Of a DNA stretch of 64,000 nt, positions 20,679 through 29,345 are shown one piece after another. The stretch is from Streptomyces sp. NBC_00513 (GTDB taxonomy: Bacteria; Actinomycetota; Actinomycetes; Streptomycetales; Streptomycetaceae). Every line of letters begins with the position of its first letter. The stretch's first letter is position 1. The stretch spans positions 2,232,001-2,296,000 of the forward strand of contig NZ_CP107845.1 in assembly GCF_041431415.1 (NCBI RefSeq), written 5' to 3'. The notes under the pieces are model-generated. The model was not told the DNA's origin. It made no database searches and saw nothing but the letters and a program-made list of their open reading frames with translations. The translations under genes and the position numbers were made by a program.

Positions 20679-22124
20679 ATGGCCGGCGAGACGACGTACA
20701 TGGAGCTGTCGCAGGACGACGGCGGGGCGCACAAGTTCTACGAGGTGACGGTGGACGGCACGGCCGTCACCGTGCGGTACGGGCGCATCGGCGCGGACGG
20801 CCAGGTGCAGAACTCCTCCTTCCCGACGGTGGAGAAGGCCCGCGCGGCGGCCGCGAAGAAGATCGGGGAGAAGGTCCGCAAGGGCTACGCCCCGGCGGTT
20901 CGCGGTGCCCGCGCGGCGCGGTCGGTGACCCGCAGGCAGGTGACCTCGGCCCCGTCGACGGCGCGCGCGGTGGCTCCGGTGCTGTGGCGTTTCCGCACGG
21001 GCTCCTCGGCGTTCGGGATCCACGTGGACGAGGACCGCTGCTGGGTCGGCAACCAGTCGGGAGACGTCTACACGCTGAGCCACGGCGGCGAGGTGCTGGC
21101 CCGGTACTCGCTGCCGGACGGGGTGAAGTGCCTGGTGGCGGACGAGTTCTGGATCTACGCGGGCTGTGACGACGGCACGGTGTACGACCTTTCGTCGAAG
21201 GTGCCGTTCGGGGCGTACGACATCGCCGCGGACGTGGACATCTTCTGGCTCGACATCCGCGAGGGCGTGCTGAACGTGTCCGACCGCAGCGGCGGCCTGA
21301 CCGTCATCGACCACGAGGACGAGTTCCAGTGGTCGCGGCGCTCGTCGGGGTCCAACGCCTGGATGGTGCGGGCCGACGAGCGGGCGGTGTACCACGGCCA
21401 CAGCAAGGGCGTGACGGCCTACGCCCCGGACGGCGGGCGGGAGTTGTGGCACACGGCGACCGACGGTTCGGTGCTGTTCGGCTGGCAGGAGGACGACGCC
21501 GTGTACGCGGGTACCGGGCGCAACACGGTGCAGCGGCTGTCGAAGGCGACGGGCGCGGTGGAGGCCTCGTACCGGTGTGACGCGGCGGTGTACTCGTGTG
21601 CGACCTCGCCGGACGGGCGGCACGTGTTCGCGGGTGACCTCTCCTCCTCCGTGTACTGCTTCGACGCGGACGGCCGGCGGCTGTGGAAGCTGGGCACGGG
21701 CAGTGGGTCGGCGCTGTCCATGCAGTACCTCGACGGGCGGCTGTACCTGGTCACCACGGACGGTTCGCTGGTGTGCGTGGACGCGAGCGAGCAGGCCATC
21801 ACGGCCGCGCAGCAGGGTTCGGTGCCGATGGCGGTGGATGTCAAGTCGGCCGCCGCGCTGCCCGTGTTCACCCCGGCCGCGTCCGCCTCGGCGGTGGCGA
21901 CGATCTCGGTGGCCGCGGCGCCGGCGGGCGGTGTGGTGGTGGAGTGCGTCCAGCAGGGCGGGCGGACGCGGGTGCAGGTGGTGTCCGACGGCTTCGAGTC
22001 CGGCTGGAACGTGCAGTTCCCGCGCGGGATCCGGGAGGCCGGCGCCCGCTACGTGGTGGAGGGGTTGCATGCGGCGTCCGGCGGTTTCTACCGGGTGCGC
22101 GGGGAGATACGCCGACTGGTCTGA
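20679..22124 (+). CDS. WGR-domain protein with PQQ/WD-like beta-propeller
   Basis: 481 aa. Residues 1-80 form a WGR domain (TTYMELSQDDGGAHKFYEV ... VRYGRIGADGQ ... VEKARAAAAKKIGEKVRKGY), a fold that binds DNA ends or nucleic acid in PARP proteins and occurs in bacterial MolR-like proteins. From about residue 100 on, repeated blades (GNQSGDVYTLSHGGEVLARY; GCDDGTVYDLS; GDLSSSVYCFDADGRRLWKLG; TDGSLVCVDAS) make a six- to seven-bladed PQQ-like propeller. No signal peptide, so cytosolic. Start ATG 20679 behind GGGAGGGG. Role unknown. It is divergent from the kinase-like gene. Confidence 0.88.
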   Translation: MAGETTYMELSQDDGGAHKFYEVTVDGTAVTVRYGRIGADGQVQNSSFPTVEKARAAAAKKIGEKVRKGYAPAVRGARAARSVTRRQVTSAPSTARAVAPVLWRFRTGSSAFGIHVDEDRCWVGNQSGDVYTLSHGGEVLARYSLPDGVKCLVADEFWIYAGCDDGTVYDLSSKVPFGAYDIAADVDIFWLDIREGVLNVSDRSGGLTVIDHEDEFQWSRRSSGSNAWMVRADERAVYHGHSKGVTAYAPDGGRELWHTATDGSVLFGWQEDDAVYAGTGRNTVQRLSKATGAVEASYRCDAAVYSCATSPDGRHVFAGDLSSSVYCFDADGRRLWKLGTGSGSALSMQYLDGRLYLVTTDGSLVCVDASEQAITAAQQGSVPMAVDVKSAAALPVFTPAASASAVATISVAAAPAGGVVVECVQQGGRTRVQVVSDGFESGWNVQFPRGIREAGARYVVEGLHAASGGFYRVRGEIRRLV

Positions 22125-22169
22125 GCCTGCCGTGGGGTGCGCCGCACTCGACCGGCCGGTGCCACGGAG

Positions 22170-22538
22170 TCATCGGGCGTGCCCCGGGCACGGGCACGGC
22201 CTGGCACCGGACGGGGCGGGCGTGGCCACCGACCAACGGGCTTCCTCGGCAAGGGCACAGGTCACGTGGAGCACGACCGGTTCGCTGCCCGGGTTGCGGC
22301 CGAGGTGGACGTGGTCACTGCCCGGGGGCTCGACGAAGGTGGCCCCCGCCGGGTGCGTCTCGACGGATCCGTCGTCCAGGATCCGGGTCAGCGTTCCGGA
22401 GGTGACCACCACCATCAGCGGCACGTCGTGATAGTGCCATCCCGTGCACTGCCCCGACTCGATCACGATCTCCCGGCCCGTGAGGTCCGATCCGCCGCTC
22501 GCCCTCGGCCGTCGCGCCGTCGCCTGCCGCCCACCCAT
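22170..22538 (-). CDS. Cupin-domain protein
   Basis: 122 aa. Single cupin barrel with the metal motif GQCTGWHYHDVPLMVVVTSG (HxH present) and the second motif EPPGSDHVHLGRN (His-rich). It looks like the small cupins used as sensors or simple metal enzymes; substrate unknown. I chose ATG 22538, where GGAGGAGG precedes the start; the open frame extends to 22628 but without a ribosome site. Convergent with the WGR gene (45-nt gap). Confidence 0.8.
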   Translation of the reverse strand: MGGRQATARRPRASGGSDLTGREIVIESGQCTGWHYHDVPLMVVVTSGTLTRILDDGSVETHPAGATFVEPPGSDHVHLGRNPGSEPVVLHVTCALAEEARWSVATPAPSGARPCPCPGHAR

Positions 22539-22677
22539 CGATCCTCCTCCACGGGGCCATCGCGGCCCGGCCGCCTCACGGTAGGAGGAGATCATGACGT
22601 CGGGGAAGAACCGATGAAAGGACAACAACCCAGCCCGACAAGGTGATAGGAGGACCGCGGCGCGGTATCACTCCGTC

Positions 22678-23358
22678 ATGAGTGTTGTCGTGTTCGAGTC
22701 GCACAAGCGGATCCACTGCGCCGAGTGCCGGCAGGGCCCGCTCCGACTCCTCGTCCGCGAGGCGGGGGTGCCCCGCTGCCTGGACTGCGTCGACCTCGGC
22801 CATCTGGTCTACCTGCCGCGCGGCGACGCGGCGCTGACCCGGCGTGCGCGGGAGGCCAGTTCGCTCTCCGCCGTCGTGGTGCGCCGGCACAAGCGGCGCC
22901 ATCGCCACGAACGCCAGGGCCTGTTGGTCGAGGAAGCCGCCCTGGCCCGCGCCGAGCGCGCCTGCCTCGCGGACGCCGAGGTGCGGGCCCGCCGCCGGGA
23001 CCGCGACCGGCTGCGCCGCGCGGCCGAGGACGTCCGCTTCACGGCGGCCTTCACCGCCGAGATCCGGCGGCTGTTCCCCGGTTGTCCGGAGGAACGCGCG
23101 CGGTCCATCGCGACGCACGCCTCGCTGCGCGGCAGTGGCCGCGTGGGTCGAACCGCCGCCGGCCGGGCCCTGGACGAACTGGCGGTGTCCGTGGCGGTGC
23201 GGGCGGCCGTACGGCACCTCGACACCGAGTACGACGCCCTGCTCATGGCGGGAGTGCCGCGGTTCGCCGCCCGGGCCCGGCTGGCGGAGCGGATCGACGC
23301 GATCCTGGACGGCTGGCGGGCGGCGTCCGGGGAGCCGGTCCAGGCCGAGACGATCTAG
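22678..23358 (+). CDS. DUF2293-type protein with N-terminal zinc ribbon
   Basis: 226 aa. The N terminus has a CxxC...CxxC zinc-ribbon pattern (Cys14, Cys17, Cys34, Cys37). A long, strongly charged Arg-rich helix (RHKRRHRHERQ ... RARRRDRDRLRRAAEDVR) follows, then the DUF2293 core (FPGCPEERARSIATHASLRGSGRVGRTAAGR ... AVRHLDTEYDALLMAG). Function unknown; a nucleic-acid-binding role is plausible from the ribbon and the basic helix. The last bases overlap the stop of the convergent chaplin gene (both stops share CTAG at 23355-23358). Confidence 0.8.
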   Translation: MSVVVFESHKRIHCAECRQGPLRLLVREAGVPRCLDCVDLGHLVYLPRGDAALTRRAREASSLSAVVVRRHKRRHRHERQGLLVEEAALARAERACLADAEVRARRRDRDRLRRAAEDVRFTAAFTAEIRRLFPGCPEERARSIATHASLRGSGRVGRTAAGRALDELAVSVAVRAAVRHLDTEYDALLMAGVPRFAARARLAERIDAILDGWRAASGEPVQAETI

Positions 23359-24095
23359 ACGGAGCCCTGGGTACGGAAGCGGCGGTACATCAGCGCTCCG
23401 CCGAGCAGCAGCGCGCCACTGCCGGGGATCAGGTAGCCGAGGCCGTCGGACCCGGTGTGGGCGAGGGCTTCGGTGTGCCGGGGCGGCGTCTGCGGGGTCT
23501 GCGGCGCCGGCGGCTTCACCTGCGTGACGGGCGCCGGCGGGATGACGACCGGGGGCTTGACGACGACGGGCGGCTGGACCGGCTTGCCACCGCTGGGCTT
23601 CCCGCCGTTGACGGAGGTGTTGCCGCTGGAGGGGTTGCCGATTCCGACCACGTTCACGGAGTTGCCGCTGACGTTCAGCGGGAGGTCCACGGGGAGCTGG
23701 ATGCCGTTGCCGGACAGCAGTCCGGGGGAACCCTTCGTCTGTCCGTCGGCCACCGCTCCGCCGCCGTTGGACGTGCCGGCCTTCGTGGAGGACGAGGAGT
23801 GGCCCTGCCCCGAGGCGCCCGGGCCGGAGCGGGCGCCGCCGCCCTGGGAGGTGTTCGCGCAGCGGTTCCCGGCGGCGGGGTTGAGAAGCCCGACCACGCT
23901 CACGGTGTTCCCGCACACGTTCACCGGTGTGTTCACCGGCAGTTGCACCAGGTTTCCGGCGAGCAGGCCCGGGGAGCCCTCGGCTCTGCCACCCGCGTCC
24001 GCGTCGGCGTAGGCGAAGCCACTCACCCCCGCGACCGCCAGTCCACCTCCCGCAACCACCGCCGTGATCAAGCCATTGCGACGACTGTGACGCAT
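23355..24095 (-). CDS. Long chaplin, sortase-anchored (ChpA/B/C type)
   Basis: 246 aa surface protein that forms amphipathic fibrils on aerial hyphae and spores. Signal peptide at residues 1-30 (cleavage near YADA), first chaplin domain about 40-81 (GSPGLLAGNLVQLPV ... VCGNTVSVVG ... NRCAN), a Gly/Ser linker, second chaplin domain about 105-150, a Pro-rich wall-spanning stretch, then the sorting signal LAHTG, a hydrophobic helix and RRFRTQ. LAXTG is the motif of sortase E in Streptomyces. The first domain has the two conserved Cys (61, 79); the second has Ser in both places. Start ATG 24095. Confidence 0.95.
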   Translation of the reverse strand: MRHSRRNGLITAVVAGGGLAVAGVSGFAYADADAGGRAEGSPGLLAGNLVQLPVNTPVNVCGNTVSVVGLLNPAAGNRCANTSQGGGARSGPGASGQGHSSSSTKAGTSNGGGAVADGQTKGSPGLLSGNGIQLPVDLPLNVSGNSVNVVGIGNPSSGNTSVNGGKPSGGKPVQPPVVVKPPVVIPPAPVTQVKPPAPQTPQTPPRHTEALAHTGSDGLGYLIPGSGALLLGGALMYRRFRTQGSV

Positions 24096-24221
24096 CAGTT
24101 TCCCGCCTTCCGGAGAAGTCCGCGGGCGACTCACCCGCACCGGAAACAACGCCGTAACCCCATTCGGGTTATAGCGCTGATGGGCATTTCACCCCATCGT
24201 GTACGGGGTAATGCCTATCTC

Positions 24222-24776
24222 ATGATGAACAGCCCGCTGCTTCTCCTCGATGTGGACGGCCCTCTCAACCCCTTCCGGTCACGGCTCGCCGGGCTGCGCG
24301 GGTACGACAGCCACCGGATGCGTCCCGAGATCTGGATGTCCCGCCGCGCCCCCGATTCGCGCAGCGCACGGCGCGGGCTCCGGGTCCGCCTGCACCCCGC
24401 CCACGGCGCCCGGTTGCTGGCCCTGCCCTACGAACTCGCCTGGGCGACCACCTGGATGCACCAGGCCAACACCATGATCGCCCCGCGCATCGGGCTGCCC
24501 GGTGATCTCCCCGTGATCGAGTGGCCGGAGCTTTTCGCCCACGATCCCGACGGCCTTTCCTGGAAGACCCGACCGCTCCTCGCCTGGGCCGCGGGCCGTC
24601 CGTTCGCCTGGGTCGACGACATGATCAACCCGCGGGACCGGGCCTGGGTCGCCGCCCATCACCCCGCCCCGGCCCTGTTGTTGCGCGTCCATCCGCGCCA
24701 CGGGCTCCGCGACCGCGACTTCGCCGCGCTCACCCGCTGGGCGACGCACCTCGAACGGCCCGACGCCCCGGCCTGA
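24222..24776 (+). CDS. HAD-like protein
   Basis: 184 aa. It opens with LLLLDVDGPLNPFRS, a haloacid dehalogenase motif I (DxDGxLNP), and contains FAWVDDMINPRDRAWVAAHH, similar to the HAD motif IV acidic pair. Actinobacterial proteins of this kind are annotated as HAD-superfamily or secreted-like proteins of unknown substrate. Adjacent ATGs at 24222 and 24225 could both serve as starts; no Shine-Dalgarno is visible. The final codons (RPDAPA) lie in the first copy of a 17-nt repeat that continues downstream. Confidence 0.8.
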   Translation: MMNSPLLLLDVDGPLNPFRSRLAGLRGYDSHRMRPEIWMSRRAPDSRSARRGLRVRLHPAHGARLLALPYELAWATTWMHQANTMIAPRIGLPGDLPVIEWPELFAHDPDGLSWKTRPLLAWAAGRPFAWVDDMINPRDRAWVAAHHPAPALLLRVHPRHGLRDRDFAALTRWATHLERPDAPA

Positions 24777-24901
24777 CGAGCCGCGCCGCGACCGGAGGCC
24801 ACGGACCGACGCCCCGGCCTGACCCGCCCGCACGGACCGACGCCCGGGCCTGACCGCGCCACGCCACGATGCGACGCCAGGACCCGACGCCCCGGCCTGA
24901 C
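24761..24901 (+). repeat. Four spaced copies of a 17-nt GC-rich repeat
   Basis: CGACGCCCCGGCCTGAC occurs at 24761-24777, 24807-24823, 24838-24854 (one mismatch) and 24885-24901, with short semi-conserved spacers (GCCGCGCCGCGACC; CACGGAC). Copy 1 is the 3' end and stop codon of the HAD-like gene, so the array looks like local duplication of the gene's end. Confidence 0.75.
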
Positions 24902-25143
24902 GACCCGCGCCGCGACACGGATGCCACGGGCCTACACCCCGTCGTCGCGATCCGACACCCCGACACCGCGCCCGGACGCCACGGACCGAGGCCCCGACGC
25001 GGCGGCCGGACCTCGTCGAGCCGCACCACCGTGCTCGGGACGACGTCGGCCGGACCCCGACGCCGGACCGTTTCGGCCGGATACCGCCGGACGGCGTCCG
25101 CGGGCGTCTGATCTGCCCGGAGGCATCGGTTCCGTCAGGGCCC
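24902..25143. other. Gene-free stretch with decayed repeat-like sequence
   Basis: Together with the repeats this makes a ~365-nt gap between the HAD-like gene and the convergent SWIM gene. It continues the same vocabulary (GACGCCACGGACCGAGGCC, CCGGACGCC) in degenerate form. No plausible gene, promoter or clean terminator is seen. Confidence 0.5.
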
Positions 25144-26349
25144 TCAGCGTTGCAGGGCCGCCACCGGGTCCGTGGACGGGCGGCCGGAGGGCCACCAGTC
25201 GGCGTCGTCGAGGCGGGACTCGTAGGGGTACCAGAGTCCCTCGCGGCCGAGCCGGAGCTGACGGGTCCCGGCGGTGAGGCGGTTGCGGTCGGGGCGGTAC
25301 AGGCCCCGGCCCGCGGCGAGCAGGGCCGGGCGCGCCCGGTCGAAGGGGCCGGCCGGCGGGTCCCAGGGCTCGTCGAGCACGGACAGGCCCGGCAGGCCCC
25401 CCTGCCGCCAGGCGGCCGCGCCCCGGGCGAGGTCGGTGGTGGTCCGGCCGGTGGCGCGGGCCAGGTCCCGGTAGAGCGTGCGGGCGACGCCGGTCAGGCC
25501 GGCCGTCGGGTGCGCGGAGGCCAGTCGGACGGCGTCCTGCCACAGGGTGAGGCCGGCGATCGGGTCCTCGCCGGTCGCCAGCAGCGCGAGGGCGCGGGCG
25601 CCCGCGTCCGTCGCGAGCTGGTCCAGGGCGAGCGGGTCGGGCGCGGCGGGGTCGGCCGGGTAGGCGGGCGGCAGCCCGGGGGCGGCCGGGGCGCGCATCG
25701 GCGCCGGCAGCGGGGGCAGCACGGTGCGGGCCACCGCCGCGCGGGCGGGGATCCCGGGGAAGTCGGGGGTGGTGTCGGGCTGTTCGCGGGCGGCGTGGGC
25801 GGCGTTGCGCCGGGTCAGCTCCTCCAGTAGTTCCCGCTCCCCGCGTCCGCGCAGGAGCAGCAGCACGAACGGGTCCTCGTCGAGCAGTCGGGCCGCCCGG
25901 TAGCAGAGGGCCGCCGCGTGCTTGCACGGCGGACGCCCCACGTCGGGGCAGGAGCACCGCGCGAGCAGTTCGCCCGGTCCCGGCAGGATCGTCTCCGCGA
26001 GGGATTCCGGGACCTCTCGTTCCAGCAGGGCCGCGAGAGCCGCGGGGTCGGCGGCCACCGTCTCCAGGACCTCGCCCCACTCGGCGTCCGCGAAGGCCGG
26101 CAGTGCCAGTTCGGTGCGGTACGGGCGGGGCCTGCTCCCCCGGACGTACGCCACGATCCGACCCGGGGTGATCGTCACCGCGTCGACGTGGCCCTCGGCG
26201 GCATAGGCGCGCCCCCGTACGAGGCGGGCCGCGTCGGGGGCGCGCTCCTCCAGCGCGACCACCCAGGCCCGACCCCACCAGGTCGTCGCCTCCAGCCCGG
26301 CGGGCACGGTCTCGAAGGTGCGCCGGCGATCGTCCCGCGCGGTGATCAT
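25144..26349 (-). CDS. SWIM zinc-finger protein
   Basis: 401 aa. The SWIM motif CxCxnCxH is present as CSCPDVGRPPCKH (Cys132, Cys134, Cys142, His144). The N terminus, TWWGRAWVVALEE ... GRAYAAEGHVDAVTITPGRIVAYVRGSRPRPYRTEL, is typical of the SWIM partner of bacterial SNF2 helicases. The C-terminal half is Ala/Leu/Pro-rich with WYPYESRLDDADWWPSG near the end. SWIM modules bind DNA or protein. The start ATG overlaps the helicase stop by 4 bp (26346-26349), so both proteins are probably made together; Bacillus YwqA/YwqB is a comparable pair. Confidence 0.9.
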   Translation of the reverse strand: MITARDDRRRTFETVPAGLEATTWWGRAWVVALEERAPDAARLVRGRAYAAEGHVDAVTITPGRIVAYVRGSRPRPYRTELALPAFADAEWGEVLETVAADPAALAALLEREVPESLAETILPGPGELLARCSCPDVGRPPCKHAAALCYRAARLLDEDPFVLLLLRGRGERELLEELTRRNAAHAAREQPDTTPDFPGIPARAAVARTVLPPLPAPMRAPAAPGLPPAYPADPAAPDPLALDQLATDAGARALALLATGEDPIAGLTLWQDAVRLASAHPTAGLTGVARTLYRDLARATGRTTTDLARGAAAWRQGGLPGLSVLDEPWDPPAGPFDRARPALLAAGRGLYRPDRNRLTAGTRQLRLGREGLWYPYESRLDDADWWPSGRPSTDPVAALQR

Positions 26350-29192
26350 TCGGGCCTCCGCAGGGACACCAGGTCGGCCAGTTCACGGTCGGAGAGCTCG
26401 GTCAGCGCGGACTCGCCGGAGCCCAGCACGGCATCGGCCAGGGCCCGCTTCGCCTCCAGCATCTCGGCGATCCGGTCCTCGACGGTGCCTTCCGCGATGA
26501 TCCGGTGCACCTGCACGGGCTGGGTCTGGCCGATGCGGTACGCGCGGTCGGTGGCCTGCTCCTCCACGGCGGGGTTCCACCAGCGGTCGAAGTGGATGAC
26601 GTGTCCGGCGCGCGTGAGGTTCAGACCGGTGCCCGCCGCCTTCAGCGACAGCAGGAACACCGGCACCTCGCCCGCCTGGAACCGGTCCACGAGTTCCTCG
26701 CGGCGCGCCACCGGCGTGCCGCCGTGGAGCAGTTGGTGCGCGATGCCGCGGTTCGCCAGGTGCCGCTCGATGATGCGGGCCATCGTCACGTACTGCGTGA
26801 AGATCAGCACCGAGCCGCCCTCGGCCAGGATCGTGTCCATCAACTCGTCCAGCAGCGCGAGCTTGCCCGAGCGGTGCGGGATCCGGGGCCGCTCCTCCTT
26901 GAGGTACTGCGCGGGGTGGTTGCAGATCTGCTTGAGCGAGGCCAGCAACTTCATGATCATCCCGCGTCGCTCGATGCCCTCGCTCGTCTCGATCACGGCC
27001 ATCGCCTCGTCCACCGCCGCCTGGTACAGGGAGGCCTGTTCCCGGGTGAGCGACACCGGGTGGTCGGTCTCCGTCTTCGGCGGGAGTTCGGGGGCGATGC
27101 CGGGGTCGGACTTCTTGCGCCGGAGCAGGAAGGGCCGTACCAGCGCGGCGAGTCGGGCGACCGCCTCGTCGTTGCCGCCGTCCTCCTCCTGCTGGTGCTC
27201 CACCGGTCGGGCGTGGCGCGCCCGGAAGGTGGTGAGCGGGCCCAGCAGCCCGGGCGTGGTCCAGTCGAGGAGAGCCCACAGCTCGGAGAGGTTGTTCTCC
27301 ACGGGGGTGCCCGTCAACGCCACCCGGGCGGGCGCGGGGATGGTGCGCAGGGCCTTCGCCGTCGCCGAATGCGGGTTCTTCACGTGCTGGGCCTCGTCCG
27401 CGACGACCATGCCCCAGCGCTGCTCGGCCAGGCGGGCGGCGCCGGCGCGCATCGTCCCGTACGTGGTGAGCACGAACCCGCCCGCCCGGTCCAGCCCTTC
27501 GAGGCTGCGGCCGGCGCCGTGGAACCGGCGGACCGGGGTGCCGGGGGCGAACCGCTCGATCTCCCGCTGCCAGTTGCCCAGCAGCGAGGCCGGGCAGACG
27601 ACGAGGGTCGGCTCGGCCCGGTCCCGGTGCAGGTGCAGCGCGATCAGCGTCACCGTCTTGCCGAGGCCCATGTCGTCGGCCAGGCAACCACCGAGACCGA
27701 GCGAGGTCATCAGGTCCAACCAGGCCAGACCGCGCGCCTGGTAGTCCCGCAGGGTGGCCTTCAACGCGGCGGGCTGCGGCAACGGAGCCAGCTCGCCCGT
27801 GAGTCGCTCCCGCAGTGCTGCGAGCGCCCCCACCGGGATCGCCTCCACCGGCTCGCCCTCGACCTCGGTCGTCCCCGTCAGCACGGCGGCCAACGCGTCC
27901 ACCGGGTCCAACAGGCCCAGTTCCCGCTTGCGGGCCTTGCGCACCAGCTCGGGATCCACCCGCACCCACTGGTCGCGCAGCCGCACCACGGGCCGGTGCG
28001 CCTGAGCGAGCGCGTCCATCTCCCCCGGGGTGAGCCGGTCACCGCCGAGGGCGAGTTCCCACGAGAAGGCGAAGAGCTGCCCCGCGTCGAAGAAGGCCGT
28101 GCCGTCGGTGGCGGAGCCGGGCGCGGTGGACCGCACCACGGCGGTCGCGGACAACGTACGGGCCAACTCGCGCGGCCAGTGGACCAGGACCCCGGCGCTC
28201 GCCAACCGGGTCGCGGCGGCGCCGAGCAGGTCCTCCAGATCCGGATCCGACAGGGCCAGGGCGTCGGGCACCGGCTGGTCCAGCAGGCGCAGCAGCGGCG
28301 GCCACACCCGGGCGGCCCGGCGCAGGGCGAGCACGGCGTCGATCCGCGCCCGCGGACCGAACCCGGCGGCGGCCGTGCCGGCCCAGAGCGCGTCCGCGTC
28401 GGCGACGAGCGTCGGGTCCGCGAGGCTGTGGACCTGGACCACGGCGGCCCCGGCGCGCCGCACGTCCTCGGGCTCGGCCTCGTCGAACAGGCGGAAGGAG
28501 GACAGGTCGAGCCGCAGCGAGATCCCCACCCCGGTGTCGGCGCCGGCCGCGACCTGGGTGGCCCACTCCCGTATCCCGGGGACCCGCTGGGGCTCCGACG
28601 CGGCGAACGGCCGCCCGGCGGCCACCGGGGCGGCCGGGGTACGGGGCAGGCCGTCGGCCACGGCGTCCAGGAACGCCCGGACCAGGGCCTCCGGTTCGGG
28701 GAGCGTCACCGGGCGGCGGCCGGCGAGCGGGGCGGCGTACGACTCGTGGGGCAGGGCGGCCGCGACGGCGCGCACGTACGCGATGTCCTCGGAGTCGAGC
28801 GGGCCGACCCGCCAGGCGTCGACGCCCTCGGCGGTCACTCCGGGGAGCAGTCGGCCGCGGGCGACCAGGCTGAGTGCCTGGGTGGCGGCGGTGGCCCAGG
28901 CCCGCGTGGCGGGGGCGCAGACCGCGGCGGGGTCGCGGGACGCCCGGACCAGCAGTGGCAGCGCGTCGACGACGGGCAGGGCCACGGCCGGGACGGTCCG
29001 GGCGCGCACCCCGCTGCCGTGCGGGCGGACGACGCTCAGCTGATGCGGGGTCCCGACCTCGGGAAGGGGCGCGCCGTCGGGTGCCCAGAAGACGAGCCGG
29101 CCCCGGCGGGGGACGGCGTCGGGGAGGAACACGCAGGCGTGCCGCAACAGCGGGACGAGGGGGTCCGCCGGTGGCGGCGGTGGCGGCGTCAC
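26346..29192 (-). CDS. SNF2/RapA-family DEAD-like helicase
   Basis: 948 aa. The N-terminal ~450 residues are a bacterial SNF2 extension; the two RecA lobes follow: motif I ADDMGLGKTVTLIAL (around residue 505), Ia VCPASLLGNWQREI, II VVADEAQHVKNPHS (around 595), III LTGTPVENNLSELWALL, then the C lobe: LIFTQYVTMARII, LSLKAAGTGLNLTRA and QATDRAYRIGQTQPVQVHRI (around 880). These are DNA translocases. Swi2/Snf2 proteins in bacteria remodel RNA polymerase or DNA-bound proteins; the role of this one is unknown. Upstream of, and coupled to, the SWIM protein. Confidence 0.95.
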   Translation of the reverse strand: MTPPPPPPADPLVPLLRHACVFLPDAVPRRGRLVFWAPDGAPLPEVGTPHQLSVVRPHGSGVRARTVPAVALPVVDALPLLVRASRDPAAVCAPATRAWATAATQALSLVARGRLLPGVTAEGVDAWRVGPLDSEDIAYVRAVAAALPHESYAAPLAGRRPVTLPEPEALVRAFLDAVADGLPRTPAAPVAAGRPFAASEPQRVPGIREWATQVAAGADTGVGISLRLDLSSFRLFDEAEPEDVRRAGAAVVQVHSLADPTLVADADALWAGTAAAGFGPRARIDAVLALRRAARVWPPLLRLLDQPVPDALALSDPDLEDLLGAAATRLASAGVLVHWPRELARTLSATAVVRSTAPGSATDGTAFFDAGQLFAFSWELALGGDRLTPGEMDALAQAHRPVVRLRDQWVRVDPELVRKARKRELGLLDPVDALAAVLTGTTEVEGEPVEAIPVGALAALRERLTGELAPLPQPAALKATLRDYQARGLAWLDLMTSLGLGGCLADDMGLGKTVTLIALHLHRDRAEPTLVVCPASLLGNWQREIERFAPGTPVRRFHGAGRSLEGLDRAGGFVLTTYGTMRAGAARLAEQRWGMVVADEAQHVKNPHSATAKALRTIPAPARVALTGTPVENNLSELWALLDWTTPGLLGPLTTFRARHARPVEHQQEEDGGNDEAVARLAALVRPFLLRRKKSDPGIAPELPPKTETDHPVSLTREQASLYQAAVDEAMAVIETSEGIERRGMIMKLLASLKQICNHPAQYLKEERPRIPHRSGKLALLDELMDTILAEGGSVLIFTQYVTMARIIERHLANRGIAHQLLHGGTPVARREELVDRFQAGEVPVFLLSLKAAGTGLNLTRAGHVIHFDRWWNPAVEEQATDRAYRIGQTQPVQVHRIIAEGTVEDRIAEMLEAKRALADAVLGSGESALTELSDRELADLVSLRRPE

Positions 29193-29345
29193 GGTGGATC
29201 CTCCCTTCCCGGTGTCGGCGGTCGCGTCTGCCGTCGAGTCTAGGTGGGGCCACTGACAGCGCCGGTGCCCCGGCCGGGCGGTGGCCGGCGGCCCGCGCGG
29301 GGCGCCGGCGGCCGGGCCGGGGCGGGCCCGGCACGGGTGCCCGTC

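Noticed and set aside
25144..29192. SNF2 helicase as part of a DISARM-like defence system
   Set aside because: No methyltransferase, PLD or DUF1998 partner beside it; the SNF2/SWIM pair is a common housekeeping-type neighbour pair.
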